Shown one piece after another: positions 34,640-44,959 of a stretch of 64,000 nucleotides of DNA. The notes under the pieces were generated by a model. That model saw only the letters and a program-made list of their open reading frames with translations, was not told where the DNA came from and made no database searches. Within the stretch, counting starts at the first letter, position 1. Every line of letters starts with the position of its first letter. Source of the DNA: Sipunculus nudus (taxonomy: Eukaryota; Annelida; Sipuncula; Golfingiida; Sipunculidae); NCBI GenBank assembly GCA_026874595.1, contig CM049316.1, forward strand, positions 71,269,176-71,333,175. Reading direction: 5' to 3'. Position numbers and translations under genes: made by a program.

Positions 34640-35110
34640 TGGCAATTGATCTAAGGTTCAAAGGTCATATTGGCATCAGAAATAGCTATATGGGAGGGCA
34701 CTGAGTGCTAATTAGTGTTATCTTTTGGTTGCTAGGGTGTTGTTTCACTTGATATGAAAAATAGTGGCAGGAAGACAAAGGGACTAGCTGGTAGTCTAAA
34801 TGTTGATTGGCTGCGAAGATTAACAGGACCTCGATAGTGGAAGTTCCCAGGAGGGCCATTCTTGGGAATATTTGCGAAACGTGCTGGAGATAAATCAGGA
34901 CAAATCTAATTTCTAGGCAGTCAGAGGTCAGATTTCTCATCTTGAAGGTTACGAAATAATCCTGACCGATTGAACTGGTGGCTATTGGGTTTCCTGCTGG
35001 CAAATTCCTCAACACATCATGGATATATATTTTCAGGAAAAAGAAACGAAATTGTTTTTGGCTCATTTGATTTATCTGGAAAAGTAACATGCTTGGTTAG
35101 GATATAAGAT
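34640..35110. other. Complex repeat-free island with a minus-strand 134-codon frame
   Basis: The region is GC-richer than its flanks and free of repeats. The minus-strand frame 34686-35090 reads YIHDVLRNLPAGNP, SSIGQDYFVTFKMRN and QIFPRMALLGTST. No family is recognised and no splice sites or promoter are evident. It is a candidate conserved non-coding element; a small unknown gene is less likely. Confidence 0.25.
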
Positions 35111-35316
35111 GACTTCAGCTGTGTAGGTTGTGCACTTCTTCATTGCTTAACAGTGGTGTGATGTTAAGTGAATAGAGTATTTCTGATAAGTTGACCAGTT
35201 TGAAGCAGTTTGTAACCAAGAATGGTAGAGTACATATGTTTTGCCATCTCAGTGTTTCATTTACACAGCCTTTATTCAAATCCTGCTGTAGCCATAGAGG
35301 CATTTTTCAGTACAGA

Positions 35317-35520
35317 CCCTTCAGTGGCCTCAAAGACAAAATTTGTCAGATTTCTAACCCTTCAGCAGCCTGAAAGACATAATTTTATCTGATTTCAAAC
35401 CCTTCAGCAGACTCAAAGAGAAAATATGTTGGATTTCAAACCCTTCAGTAGCCTCAAAGACAAAAATGTCTGAGTTCCAACTCTTCAGTAGCCTCAGAGA
35501 CAAAAAAAAGTCTGAAGTTT
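35317..35520 (+). repeat. 41-bp minisatellite, five units
   Basis: Units starting CCCTTCAGYRGCCTCAAAGA lie at 35317, 35358, 35400, 35441 and 35481. The minus-strand open frame 35354-35548 is a translation of the array. Confidence 0.9.
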
Positions 35521-36221
35521 TTTCCATATTATTCCTGGTCATGTGCAAACAACCAGAAACTTAAATTTTGTTGGAGTGGTCAAAACATTGCCACCAGTAA
35601 GTCACATGATACACAGGGGCAGACAATATCAAGATATACTTTTTTGGGTCTCAGATAAATTGTACTTGTGTTATATAATGTAATATAGCTACAAAAAAGA
35701 TGTACTGGAAAACATTATGGTGTAAGATAGACAGGAAGAAGAAGGAGAAAAGGCAAAATAAGAAAAAGTGGGTCTTGATTAAGAACGATTGTGAGAAAAT
35801 ACACACCAGGGAGTCTACAAGCCTGTGCTTATTTTCAAGTTGCCATAGTGATATCACTTTATCTCTGCCTGAAACTCCTATATCTAAGTACCACAAGTTC
35901 CTTGAAAGTTTCCATGGCAATATCAGTGTATAACATAAGACATATCAGGAAGTTCCTGAACTGAGCGTGCCTAGTGTTTTTGCCGTCATTTTGTCTGTAT
36001 TTCATCAATTAAACGACATAATGATAAAATGAAATATAGGTGAAGATTTATGGTCCAGCATCAATTTGTATACCTGTGAGTTTAAATGTCACAGTTCATC
36101 TTAACTTTTTGGTTTGGTAAAAGTGAAAGCATCCCAAGGCAGGTCTGTAGATGGTGGAGTATTGAATGAGAATGAACTGTAATTTTATTAACTTTAGGTT
36201 TTTAATTTTCTTTGAACCCTA
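35521..36221. other. Intronic DNA
   Basis: Overlapping 77- and 89-codon frames around 35651-35933 on opposite strands come from a lysine/phenylalanine-rich A/T stretch and are not convincing. Nothing else recognised. Confidence 0.3.
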
Positions 36222-36224
36222 TTA

Positions 36225-36426
36225 GGCCAAAACAATTAAAGGTATGGTTCTCAGGCACCACCCGCATCAATTTCAAACCCCTGTAACTGTTATTTTCATG
36301 CTTTTCCCTTATCATTTGACATTTATATCGAAACATACCAAAAATTTAAAATAAAAAAAAGTGCTTGCCCGCATTGATTTCTGAAAAAAAGTGCCTGAGA
36401 ACCATACTTTTTTTTTTATTTTGGCC
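36225..36426. mobile_element. PIF/Harbinger-type MITE, copy 2 (internally deleted)
   Basis: The same ends as copy 1 are present (GGCCAAAACAATTAAAGG ... TTTTTATTTTGGCC), with TTA at 36222-36224 and 36427-36429. At 202 bp it lacks about 135 bp of the left-centre of copy 1. The remaining internal sequence is nearly identical, including CATGCTTTTCCCTTATCATT, so both copies are fairly young. Confidence 0.85.
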
Positions 36427-36589
36427 TTACTATATGATTGTATTATCTTTAAATTTACTTAGTTTATTTAAATTGTCTACTCCTGTATAAAATATAATGA
36501 TTGCTATCAGCTGTTACCAGGGATATGAACAACATGATACGCCATAATTGTTTAACATTTATTAAATCTTCCAATTCTTGTTGGCATGA

Positions 36590-37110
36590 TAATGACCTTT
36601 TAATTAAAATAAATAGTTGAAAACCAGGAGACCCTTGGTTCCAGTTCTTAATTAAGTTTGTGAGACTATCTTTCCATACACCAATTAATTCATGTAAAAT
36701 GTATGGTATTCCTGAACATGATAATCTGCAAAATTAATGAAATCATTCCAAATTATGTGCGTGTTAATTTTGTCTTGTACACAGATTATTGCTTAGTCAT
36801 CAGTTTGTACCATTCAAAAGTAAAAGTTTTCTAAGTTATTAATTTACACAACTAAAATATAGGTAAATAACATGTTATGTCCTAGCTGTAGTGATAAATA
36901 AAGCTTACTAAAACTTGAGTGTGGAAAACCTCCACGGTAAATTAATTAAAATATTCATGGGTAACTATCACTTTCATTCTCAAATGGAAACAACAGTTGC
37001 TGGATATATTTCATTACAGTCAGTGATCTTAATCGCCTTAATTAAGAATGAGAATTAATTGTCAAAGAACATTATGATGATAAATATTGAAGGGGGCTTG
37101 TGTAACTTTA
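36590..37110. promoter_or_regulatory. RELCH: Cluster of TAATTA homeodomain cores (candidate enhancer)
   Basis: TTAATTAAAA, CTTAATTAAGTT, CCAATTAATTC, AAATTAATTAAAA, CCTTAATTAAGAATG and GAATTAATTG occur within about 500 bp, several as TTAATTAA palindromes. The stretch is otherwise repeat-free. In AT-rich DNA part of this is expected by chance, so the regulatory reading is inference. Confidence 0.25.
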
Positions 37111-37640
37111 CATCATTTGCAATAGAAATCAAAATTATTCAGTCTCTATTCCAGCCTCCCATCTTCCAATTTTCCAGCCGGAAAAATAAAAAGGATCAGT
37201 AGATGTGAGGGTCCTCCTGGCCAGATTAAAAACAAATCTTGCAGGAAAACTCAGCTGCAAGAATCCTTGACAAGGATTTTCTGGCCGATTTTTGTGTGGT
37301 AGATGTTGTTGTTGTGAATATTTTATTGACATCTGACTAATATAACATTTATCTTGATACAAGTTTTTGGGATTGAGCACGAGCATAGCTCATTAGTCGC
37401 TCTTTCCCTGTACATTTCATATAAGTAAACATGATCTGGTGATTGAGAATGAAAATTATGTATCCTATAAAAAATGGTTATGTCCCCCATGAACATGGTA
37501 ACACTGAATATAGATGCCAGTCATGGAAAAAGAGTTGGTTATGTGAAGGGTACACATGCCATGTAAAGAAGAAGAAGAAAGGGTAATATGGATGGTTGGA
37601 TGTTATGAGAAAACCGGTGTTGATTTTAATTTGTTCACAG

Positions 37641-37812
37641 TCTGGTAGATGTGATGATGGAACTGAAAATAGTGGCTGATTTATATAATGGTACTTCTTC
37701 CATCATTCATGATGACAATACCAACCCAAAAGAAGAAACAGTAACAAAAAATGGTCGGAAAGCTCAGACTGGTGGTGTGCACACTAATTTTGGTAGATGT
37801 GCGGGCATTTAA
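37641..37812 (+). other. Candidate alternative last exon of RELCH
   Basis: A strong acceptor, TTTAATTTGTTCACAG, precedes a frame that accepts the AG left over from the exon at 10269 (AG+T = Ser). It then stays open for 56 codons: LVDVMMELKIVADLYNG, then SSIIHDDNTNPKEET, then TKNGRKAQTGG, ending TAA at 37812. The start is protein-like but I find no counterpart in the RELCH family. No poly(A) signal follows closely, and a diverged duplication begins just after. It may be a lineage-specific exon, part of an unknown element, or chance. Confidence 0.25.
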
Positions 37813-37837
37813 AAACCTTGTAGACAAATTTTCAGTC

Positions 37838-38100
37838 CAATTTTTTTACCCAAACCATTCATCTTTCTTATACGGCTGACCTCTGAACAAGGGAAGAACA
37901 ATATTTCTTTTGAGGTCACAAGTTCAAGGTCACTACCACCTTGTTCTGTAGGTACATGACATAATTTAAGCCAAATGTTTCTTCCCAAACCTTCAATCTT
38001 TCACCCTTGGGTGACCTTCTAATAGCAGAAGATTCTTATTGATTCTGAGGTCACAAGGTCAAAAGTTAAGGTCACAGGATTATCCTACTGATTTTAAACT
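37838..38100 (+). repeat. Diverged tandem duplication, about 134 bp
   Basis: Two copies share CCCAAACCNTTCAATCTTTC, then GACCTTCTAA or GACCTCTGAA, and GAGGTCACAAGGTCAA with AAGGTCAC. Confidence 0.6.
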
Positions 38101-38199
38101 GACCAGACTTGCATTTCAATACATCCAGTCTAATTGACCTCACAATGAACTATACATGACCTTAATAGCATATTCATTTAATGAATATCCATGAGAATA

Positions 38200-38770
38200 A
38201 CCGTTCCATGCAGCCAATCCGGTCACCGATATTACTGTAAATTGTGAGTCACCTAACGTAACATAATCTGCCTAATTTGTGAGACCTCTCCCAAACAGAA
38301 CACGTGTAGTCTGTACCAGTACCCTTGTTGGCATGTTATCCTGGATATTTTTTTTATACAAATTAGACAGTATTGAAAGTTTTAAGCAAAAGGTTGCAGG
38401 GGCTATTCCTCCGACTACTGCATGTCTTACATGCATAGCATGCAATTTGTATGAGACAAATAATCCAAAATATTGCAAGACAGTTCACAATGACTGCAAA
38501 ATATTCATCAGTGCAGCCATTCCAGTCAATGACGTCAGTCAATGCGACGTTTATGTCATCCACCTTTGTGACGTCATTATTTCCTTGTTTAAAGCTGTCT
38601 CAAGAAAGACCTTCAGTTTAGGAGCCTTTTTGGGGCTCATTATAATAATTAGGTTAAAAGGGCAGGGCATAAGAGCTCTGTTGGTGAGGTCAGTTATGTG
38701 CCTGTGTCAGTGAGGGGATACTCCCCTTTGGAGGCCCTTGCTTAGATTTTTTCGTCTAGGAAACCATATA
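38200..38770. other. Complex repeat-free island with a 144-codon frame
   Basis: The plus-strand frame 38279-38713 is among the longest in the window: RVVCTSTLVGMLSW, IFFLYKLDSIESFKQKV, TACLTCIACNLYE and AVSRKTFSLGAFLG. It is Cys-rich and hydrophobic at both ends. No family is recognised and opposing frames are open too (68 and 66 codons), which argues for composition rather than coding. The two CRE sites lie within it, so a regulatory element is the more likely explanation. Confidence 0.25.
38527..38580. promoter_or_regulatory. Paired cAMP-response elements (TGACGTCA)
   Basis: Two perfect palindromic CREB/ATF sites TGACGTCA lie at 38530-38537 and 38569-38576, 39 bp apart. A half-site-like GACGTTTATGTCAT lies between them. 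Perfect 8-bp CREs are rare in DNA of this composition. Which promoter they serve is not known. Confidence 0.45.
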
Positions 38771-39277
38771 GCCTTGGAATAAAATGGATCAAAATTTGAA
38801 ATTTTATTGTAGTTTATACTGGTATTATATTTGATATTCAGTTAACTGATAGCAAATTCATAGTTGATCTATTTGTATTTGATTAAATATGCTGTGGGCT
38901 GTCTAGCCAGTTATACAGTTTACAGCAGCAACTGATAAGTTTAGCCCTGAAGCCAGTCAATGCTGTTTAACATTCATAGAAGGGAACATTGACCTCCAGC
39001 AATACATCTTCACTGCAGTGATTCCTGCATCAAAATGGAAGATAGCGAGTATCGCTGAGGGTTTGCCGACTTCTTTATTAGGTCTTCAAGCAAAATTAAC
39101 CTTTGAAACAGTCCTAATAAGCCTTAAGCATTTTTTGTGAGTCACTCCAGTATGATGGTAAGAGACTGGTGGTATTATGTCTTTTGCCTATCAATTAAGG
39201 TTTGTGGACATGATTAGCATTTTCCCATGGAAGTGATGTTGGCTTTAGGTATAAGTGTGCAGCAGCTGAGCTGAAAG
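38771..39277. other. Intronic DNA
   Basis: Nothing recognisable was found in this stretch. Confidence 0.3.
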
Positions 39278-39540
39278 TCACATTTAGTCACATATATAGT
39301 CATGTTAAGTCATGTTTAAAGTTGCTTTTAGTCCGTCACATTTAGTCATGTTTAGTCCATTTTGCCATGTTTAGTCATAGTCATGTTTAGTCAAATTTAG
39401 CCATGTTTATAGTCATATTTAGTCATTTCAAGTCACTTTTAGTCCGTCACATTTAGTCATGTTTAGTCACGTTTAGTCATGATTAGTCACATTAAGTCAC
39501 ATTTAGTCATTTAGTCAGGTCATTCAGGTCAGTCTACTAT
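39278..39540 (+). repeat. Short-unit array of TTTAGTCAC/TTTAGTCATG
   Basis: More than twenty copies of AGTCAYRTTT-type units (about 10 bp) occur. The longer block TTTTAGTCCGTCACATTTAG with TCATGTTTAGTC is present twice, so higher-order duplication has occurred. Confidence 0.9.
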
Positions 39541-41229
39541 AGTCTGCTTGAAACGTTGTCTACAGTAGTTCAATATAATTTAGTCTGGTTTACAGGATGT
39601 CAGTAAATGGGTGCGTACAGGCAAATCTGATTCCAGTCTGTGTAAGGCCAGTTTTGCTACCAACTGGGTATTTGACCCAATCCTTCCTGTGAAATCATTA
39701 ACAAACAAGTACAAACAGATAATTCACATTTTATTAGAATAAACCGATTTCCGCTTTTTTGTGAAGCAGACAACAGTACAGACACAAATCATACTACTGT
39801 ACTCCCAGACAAAAGTAAATATAGTTCAGTATAATCTGATATAGAAGGGAACCAAGAGTGGATATGGCCAAAGAAAAAAATAAGTGCGATTTTGATAGAA
39901 CCTCAGAGACGTGCTGTAATGTCTGAATGGAAGGTTATAGTAGGATTATTCCTGGCCTGGTGCATTTAAAACCTAAATTGTAGAACCCCTAATAAAAATT
40001 AAAAAAAAATTTTATTATTTCTTAGTTACCTTCATTCCTCGTTCAACAGACAATGGCACCAAGAGGGCTATATATACTATAAAAGAGCTTGAAATTTCAT
40101 ATTTAATGACAGTGCTTCTTAATTATATTTCAGTATCATATTGTTTGTAATCATCACCTGATTTTGATCAGCACTGAACATTCTTGTAACTGATAAAACA
40201 TTCTGAATCACAGCCTCGGCTAGAACTGAACCAATATCATAGGAAAGAAGAGATTGGTAAATTGTCCATTCTCCCTCAACAGTTTTTATTTTCTCGCTGA
40301 TTAAGACCACTCTGAAACAACTAAAAATAGAAGAAATATATATAAATGGCTACTTTATTTCTGGTAGATTTAGCCCTCAGTAAAAAAATGAAAATGTAGA
40401 TTAAACAAGAAAGTTGGTTAAAGTTCCACATTGCCAGGGCAATTTGTTTGTTCTTGCTGATTAAGCCATCTATAAAACTTGAAGCATAGTTGTTTCGCAG
40501 TAATCAAGCCTTCCCAGGATTCAATGCATCATCATGTCTTCCAGTTCGCCAAATAAATACGTTGGGAATTGTAATGTTGGCAGATTGTGGTGATCATTTA
40601 CCACCGAATGACCTTTGGATCTTTGAGGCTTTAAAACATACCGATCAGACTCTTACATCCTGGAAAGTATAGACAGAAAAAGAGAAAACCATCTGTCTTG
40701 TGAAAGCAAATTCACCTCGGTTCTTAATGTCATTTATCAAGTGTAGAGTACAGACAGACGATTTCATGTGGGAGCTTTTCTCGATGGGACTATTATTTTG
40801 CTGATATTTTAAATATCTGACAAAAGGCAACATAAAAGTGACCTCCCAAGTGTGAATGATTACTTTACATCCTCAGCAGTCTGATAATGTAGACATAAAA
40901 ATAAATATGTCTGTCAAGTCAAACAAATCCTTGTAATGCTTAATACTAACTGCAGGACCCCAGGATACTGTTGCCATGAAGTGACATATATCAAGATGTA
41001 TACTTAATAACAAACTTGCCCAGCTACATTTAAATATACCCAACCGACTAATCCTAGGCATATGAATGTTGAAATATAAAAGATAAATGACAGAATCAGA
41101 TAATGTTGATCAAGTCCAGTGGTTTTAGCATGTTTAATAACTTTGTATCGAAACTTGCTTGGGTACCCCCTGTTTTTCAAAGACTGTCCATAGAAAAACA
41201 GAATACTGAAATTTAGAAAATTGATTATT
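39541..41229. other. Intronic DNA
   Basis: Several 60-83-codon frames on both strands lie at 40119-41255. None has coding character or splice context that I can support. Confidence 0.3.
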
Positions 41230-43191
41230 GTATCCGCCAAAACAGAGTTTTGCATATACTGTTTTTAGTTAGACGCCGCCGCCGCCGCATAGGTTTCTGG
41301 AGAACTCCTCCGTAACCACTGGGCGGAATGTTTTAAAATTCGGGATCATGATCAGGTCACATGTGAACTGCTGCGCCCTTATTTTTGGTTGACCTCTGAC
41401 CTTTCCTCCCTGCCCAGCCTCCTATATAAACAATGGTTAATCTTACCGTTCAATATCATGGAATATTTTCATAACCCTGTTTATTGTCATGATTGGAACC
41501 CTTGGCAGTAATACCAGATCGCAGTTAATATCACATCAGACCCCGAAACGGTGATCAACCAGGCCAAGAGCCTGTAATCGGTCAGGCATTTCAAACAAAC
41601 ACATCTCCCAACTGTGTGTGGCAGGCAAGTGGAGTGATGCAGGTCGCTCCCCATCACTTAGCTAATTAACGTCTTAAGATACCACGGTGATCCAGATCAT
41701 TGCGTTTCTTCGTACGTTAACAAGGGCGGTGTTTGCGATCACATGTCATACGTAATTAATTCCTGGCCTTTGCAAGGCCAAGGTTTACACCTTGGTGACT
41801 TTACACGGAGATTATATGAAGCACGAGCTCTAAACGTTGCTAACAACTGGAAATCCCCTTCAGGGCTCACCAAAATGCTGTAGGTTTTGTGACCACTGGA
41901 GAAGATACCCGGTCCAAAACCTCAATCGCAGCAAAACTTCAGAAAGATGAAAATGGCATGAAGATGCCCGCTGCCCCAGTAGTCCTATCATAAACTGATA
42001 AGGACGATCATCGAAGTTTGAGTCATAAATAAGATATATGTAAAATAATACGCAATAGCCGGGGAAATAATTATCTAGTAAAATAGTTTACCTACGCACA
42101 AAGTTATAACTATGCCGCATATTTCCAGACATTTGACCTCATGATCCAGACGCTACGTCTCTTTTTGTTGGCAAGTTGGATTTTTTCAGTTATTGCGGCA
42201 TGCGGCACAACACTTACAGGAAATAAATTGCCAGGTGCTCATAAACGTAATTTGATATGCCGTGCAATAAAAATATTCATAAACATTTCTGCTTCCTTTT
42301 TACTTGACGATTTATTGAACATTATTTGAGACATGACGCTTCTTCTATGACATTGATGTTTAAGCCCGCATAATGTAACATCCCGGTTATTATCATAATT
42401 TATGCATGCACCACCAACATGACAATAAGCAGGCTTGACTGTACATCCTGGATAGCTTTCTTGATTTTATGACAGGTTGCCCCACCTACATTTGGGTAAA
42501 TGCTACAGACATCCAAGCTTGTATCTTGGGAATCGTCTGACCGATTGAGTCAAATTTCTGCATGTGTATAGATCTCACATAGCTCTTCATCATATGCAAA
42601 ACTGGTGGCCCTGACTGCAACCATTTTGCCACAGCTTCCATCTGTTCATCTGCCTTGGGATAATATCCCTCATATCTCAGCAGTGGTTTGACTTATCTAC
42701 CTGAAATTTTGCAGGTTTATACATCCTGTACAGCTTTCTCAATTTTATGACAGGTGGTGCCACCTACATTTACATTTATGCTGCAGACATCCAAGCTTAT
42801 ATCTCGGGAACCCTGACGATTTGGCCAAAATTTTGCATTTGTATATATCTCACATAGCTCTTCATCATACGAAAAACTGGTTGCCCAGCCTGCAACTATT
42901 TATGCACAGCCTCAATCTGTTCATCTGCCTTGGGATAAAGTCACTCATATATCGGAAGTGGTAAGACTAACCTACCTGAAAAATTTACAGGTTTATACAT
43001 CCTGTACAGCTTTCTTGATTTTATGACAGATGGCGCCACTTACATCCACGTTAATACTGCAGACATCCATGCTAATATGCAACACACCTCACTCTATTCC
43101 CCTGGCCACTCAATCCATGCCTCACTCCACCTGTCCCACACCGATTTCAGTGGATACATGACTAGTCACTTGTCAACTACCCGTAATCTAG
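41230..43191 (+). mobile_element. Family A element, copy A4, with unrelated 1-kb interior
   Basis: The start GTATCCGCCAAAACAGAGTTTTGC at 41230 follows TT, then a (GCC)n tract and the A1-like segment to about 41419. The 3' part from 42443 carries A minisatellite units. It ends TCAGTGGATACATGACTAGTCAC, TTGTCAACTACCCGTAAT and CTAG at 43191 followed by TT. Between 41420 and 42442 there is no similarity to other A copies. Either the element carries captured or inserted DNA, or two truncated copies flank host sequence. Confidence 0.6.
41420..42442. other. Non-homologous 1-kb interior of A4
   Basis: The sequence is complex and CpG-containing with no internal repeats (GACCCCGAAACGGTGATCAACC, CTAATTAACGTCTTAAGATACC, CATACGTAATTAATTCC, CAATAGCCGGGG). 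It resembles the repeat-free islands elsewhere in the intron. The 62-codon frame at 42141-42329 (MIQTLRLFLLASWIF...) starts like a signal peptide but has no other support. A 19-codon frame ending in INQAKSL at about 41576 is too short to interpret. Confidence 0.35.
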
Positions 43192-43494
43192 TTATGTTCT
43201 CTTATGTCTAAATTGCTAATCTATGTATTTCATTGCCAATTAATTGAATAAGGTAAATTTTGCTTAAATGTTCATGTATATACTGGAATTGTTCATGGTA
43301 TACATCCTCATAAATAAAAACATGAATATACCTGAACAAGAAGACCTTTAAGAGAAGACATCTTTTCAGTGTGAACATTTAATATAGCTGATACACAAAT
43401 GAGTTATTGTAATAATTGTGTATCAAAAGTATTGTTTGGTCCACATGTTATAAATAAACCTGCATGTAGCTAATACACTAAAAATGAACACGAA
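43192..43494. other. Intronic DNA
   Basis: Nothing recognisable was found in this stretch. Confidence 0.3.
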
Positions 43495-43870
43495 ACAAGC
43501 TTATGTGGTCTAGGGATAGTGCCCAATACTCAGAGCTGGAAGCTGAGGGACAGTGAGATTTTCAGGGTAGGCCCCGACCCGGGTGAGGGTGCTGTAGGCT
43601 AAATGGGAAGGCTATGCCCCATGGCCATGTATGACTCAAAACCAATTAAGTGCATGCTTGGGGGGCGGGGTCCCTCAGTTTTATGACCCAGCAGTGATGA
43701 TGATTATACACCACATGAGGTAGACTCCGGGCCTAGGTGACACCATGATACAATGTAACATATGATAGCTGGGGATAAAGTGCTGATAAATAAACTGAAA
43801 CGGGGCCTCGCAGATGTACATTCTTAGATTAAGAATGAGTGAAAATAGCATAAAAAATTATGATTACCTT
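43495..43870 (+). mobile_element. tRNA-derived SINE, family S, copy 3
   Basis: The head AAGCTTATGTGGTCTAGGGATAGTGC is tRNA-like, but box B is lost (GACAGTGAGATTTTCAGGG). The body shares GACCCGGGTGAGGGTGCT, TAAATGGGAAGGCTATGCCCCATGG, GTCCCTCAGTTTTATGACCCAGCAG and CTCCGGGCCTAGGTGACACCA. The tail has CAGATGTACATTCTTAGATTAAGAATGAGT and AAATAGCATAAAAAATT. It is the longest copy in the window and lies 235 bp before the last RELCH exon. Confidence 0.75.
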
Positions 43871-44105
43871 CACACAAAAACCTATATAAAAAAAATGCAA
43901 TCTCCAACCTGCATCTTATCATTAAATTGAAAGAAGAAACCATTGAGTTGAAGAATAGCTTGGTTCAATGTCAACACAAGAAATTTTATAGTATCAGCTA
44001 TGAACCTTGTATTGCTCTCAGACAATGTTCAGTACAAACATGAACCACTCGGATCGAATAATTTAATTAGATATTTTAATTAGTTATTTAATTTTATCAT
44101 TGCAG

Positions 44106-44250
44106 GCCGTCACACATTCCAGCTGCATCAGCAATGCCTTCGGCCCATGTGGGACACCAGGTCGAAGAAAACATGAAACAAAGGATGTTGAACAAGATCC
44201 AATCAACCAGACCCAACCTTAGTAAAATATTTGGGAGCAAAAAGTCCTAG
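44106..44250 (+). CDS. RELCH: RELCH (KIAA1468) last coding exon and stop
   Basis: The exon starts after TTTTATCATTGCAG. Its first base completes the split Arg codon of the exon at 10269. It then encodes PSHIPAASAMPSAHVG, HQVEENMKQRMLNKIQS and TRPNLSKIFGSKKS, ending TAG at 44248-44250 (48 complete codons including the stop). The basic tail matches the pattern I recall for vertebrate RELCH (KTKFLNKMGQL..ANVFQRKK): an amphipathic M/FLNK stretch followed by a short F-x-x-K-K end. The low-conservation Ala/Ser/Pro linker before it is usual for this family. The domains that bind RAB11 and OSBP are encoded outside the window. The same reading frame across the 33.7-kb intron, with matching phase, makes the pairing of the two exons firm. 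Confidence 0.85.
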
Positions 44251-44265
44251 GGGGTAATGTAGAAA

Positions 44266-44315
44266 GGTCAAGGTCATGGTAAATGTCAAGGTCATGGCAT
44301 AAAGTCAAGGTCATT
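44266..44315 (+). repeat. 18-19-bp repeat with three TCAAGGTCA sites
   Basis: TCAAGGTCA occurs at 44268, 44286 and 44305 in a unit GTCAAGGTCATGGYAWA. TCAAGGTCA is the extended half-site bound by ERR and FTZ-F1/SF-1 nuclear receptors (family knowledge). Inside a 3' UTR a simple repeat is the more cautious reading. Confidence 0.7.
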
Positions 44316-44545
44316 GTAAATAGTCTGGATCATAGGTTTGAAAAAAGTCATGGACATTTGCCAGTGCTGTTTCATATTAGTTATCGTGTTCTTGTTATGG
44401 TCGTTATTATTGCACTATATGTAGATATAAAATGAAGTTATGCAAGGCTGTATATATATATCAGGCAACTTGATAGACTGTTGATCAGTGCAATATGGAA
44501 GATTATTCATATACATATGTATTATATGAATATTCAAAGGGTTGG

Positions 44546-44551
44546 AATAAA
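44546..44551 (+). terminator. RELCH: Candidate poly(A) signal AATAAA of RELCH
   Basis: This is the first AATAAA after the stop codon, 296 bp downstream (GGAATAAAGCAG). T/GT-rich sequence follows. Whether it is used cannot be seen. Confidence 0.35.
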
Positions 44552-44959
44552 GCAGATAGGTCAAAGGATAAATATTTTGTGATCAGGAATATTATGATCA
44601 GTTGATCATTAAAATAATCTAATATTGTATATTGGATTCTATTGCCGGGTTTGTATGATAGAAGATTAGAAGTTGATCAAATAATTTTGGTTTCATTAGT
44701 AAAATTACTTATGCATGCTTCATTCCATTTCTTGCTGACTTAAATTTAATGGACTTCAATACAAATAATTTTTTGTTTCTGGAGTTATATAAGGTTTTAA
44801 TACCATCATTTTGATACCAATGTAAGTCTGTACATGAGTTTATATAACTCTGTTTGTGAACTCACTTTGGCACTGATATAATATAATTCACCTTTTGAGT
44901 ATAGACTTATTTTTTACACATTCAGTTGTGATTGATTATGAAGTTTGCTCATAATTATC

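Larger units (their letters stand above)
10430..44105 (+). other. RELCH: RELCH last intron, 33.7 kb
   Basis: The intron runs from donor GTGGGT (10430) to acceptor TCATTGCAG (44105) and has phase 2. It holds nearly all the transposons and repeat-free islands listed separately. One candidate alternative exon at 37641 has the right phase. Its boundaries are as firm as the two flanking exons. Confidence 0.8.
44251..44560 (+). other. RELCH: RELCH 3' UTR (proximal part)
   Basis: The sequence directly follows the stop codon. Its true extent is unknown; later poly(A) signals exist, and T-rich sequence continues for kilobases. Confidence 0.5.

Noticed and set aside
38714-38726. GGGGATACTCCCC as an NF-kB site
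   Set aside because: The palindrome is 13 bp and has the wrong centre spacing for a standard kB site. A single occurrence gives no support.
41525-41580. Short coding-looking stretch ending ETVINQAKSL and a stop
   Set aside because: It is only 19 codons with a weak acceptor, and its frame does not continue the RELCH phase. Chance is sufficient.
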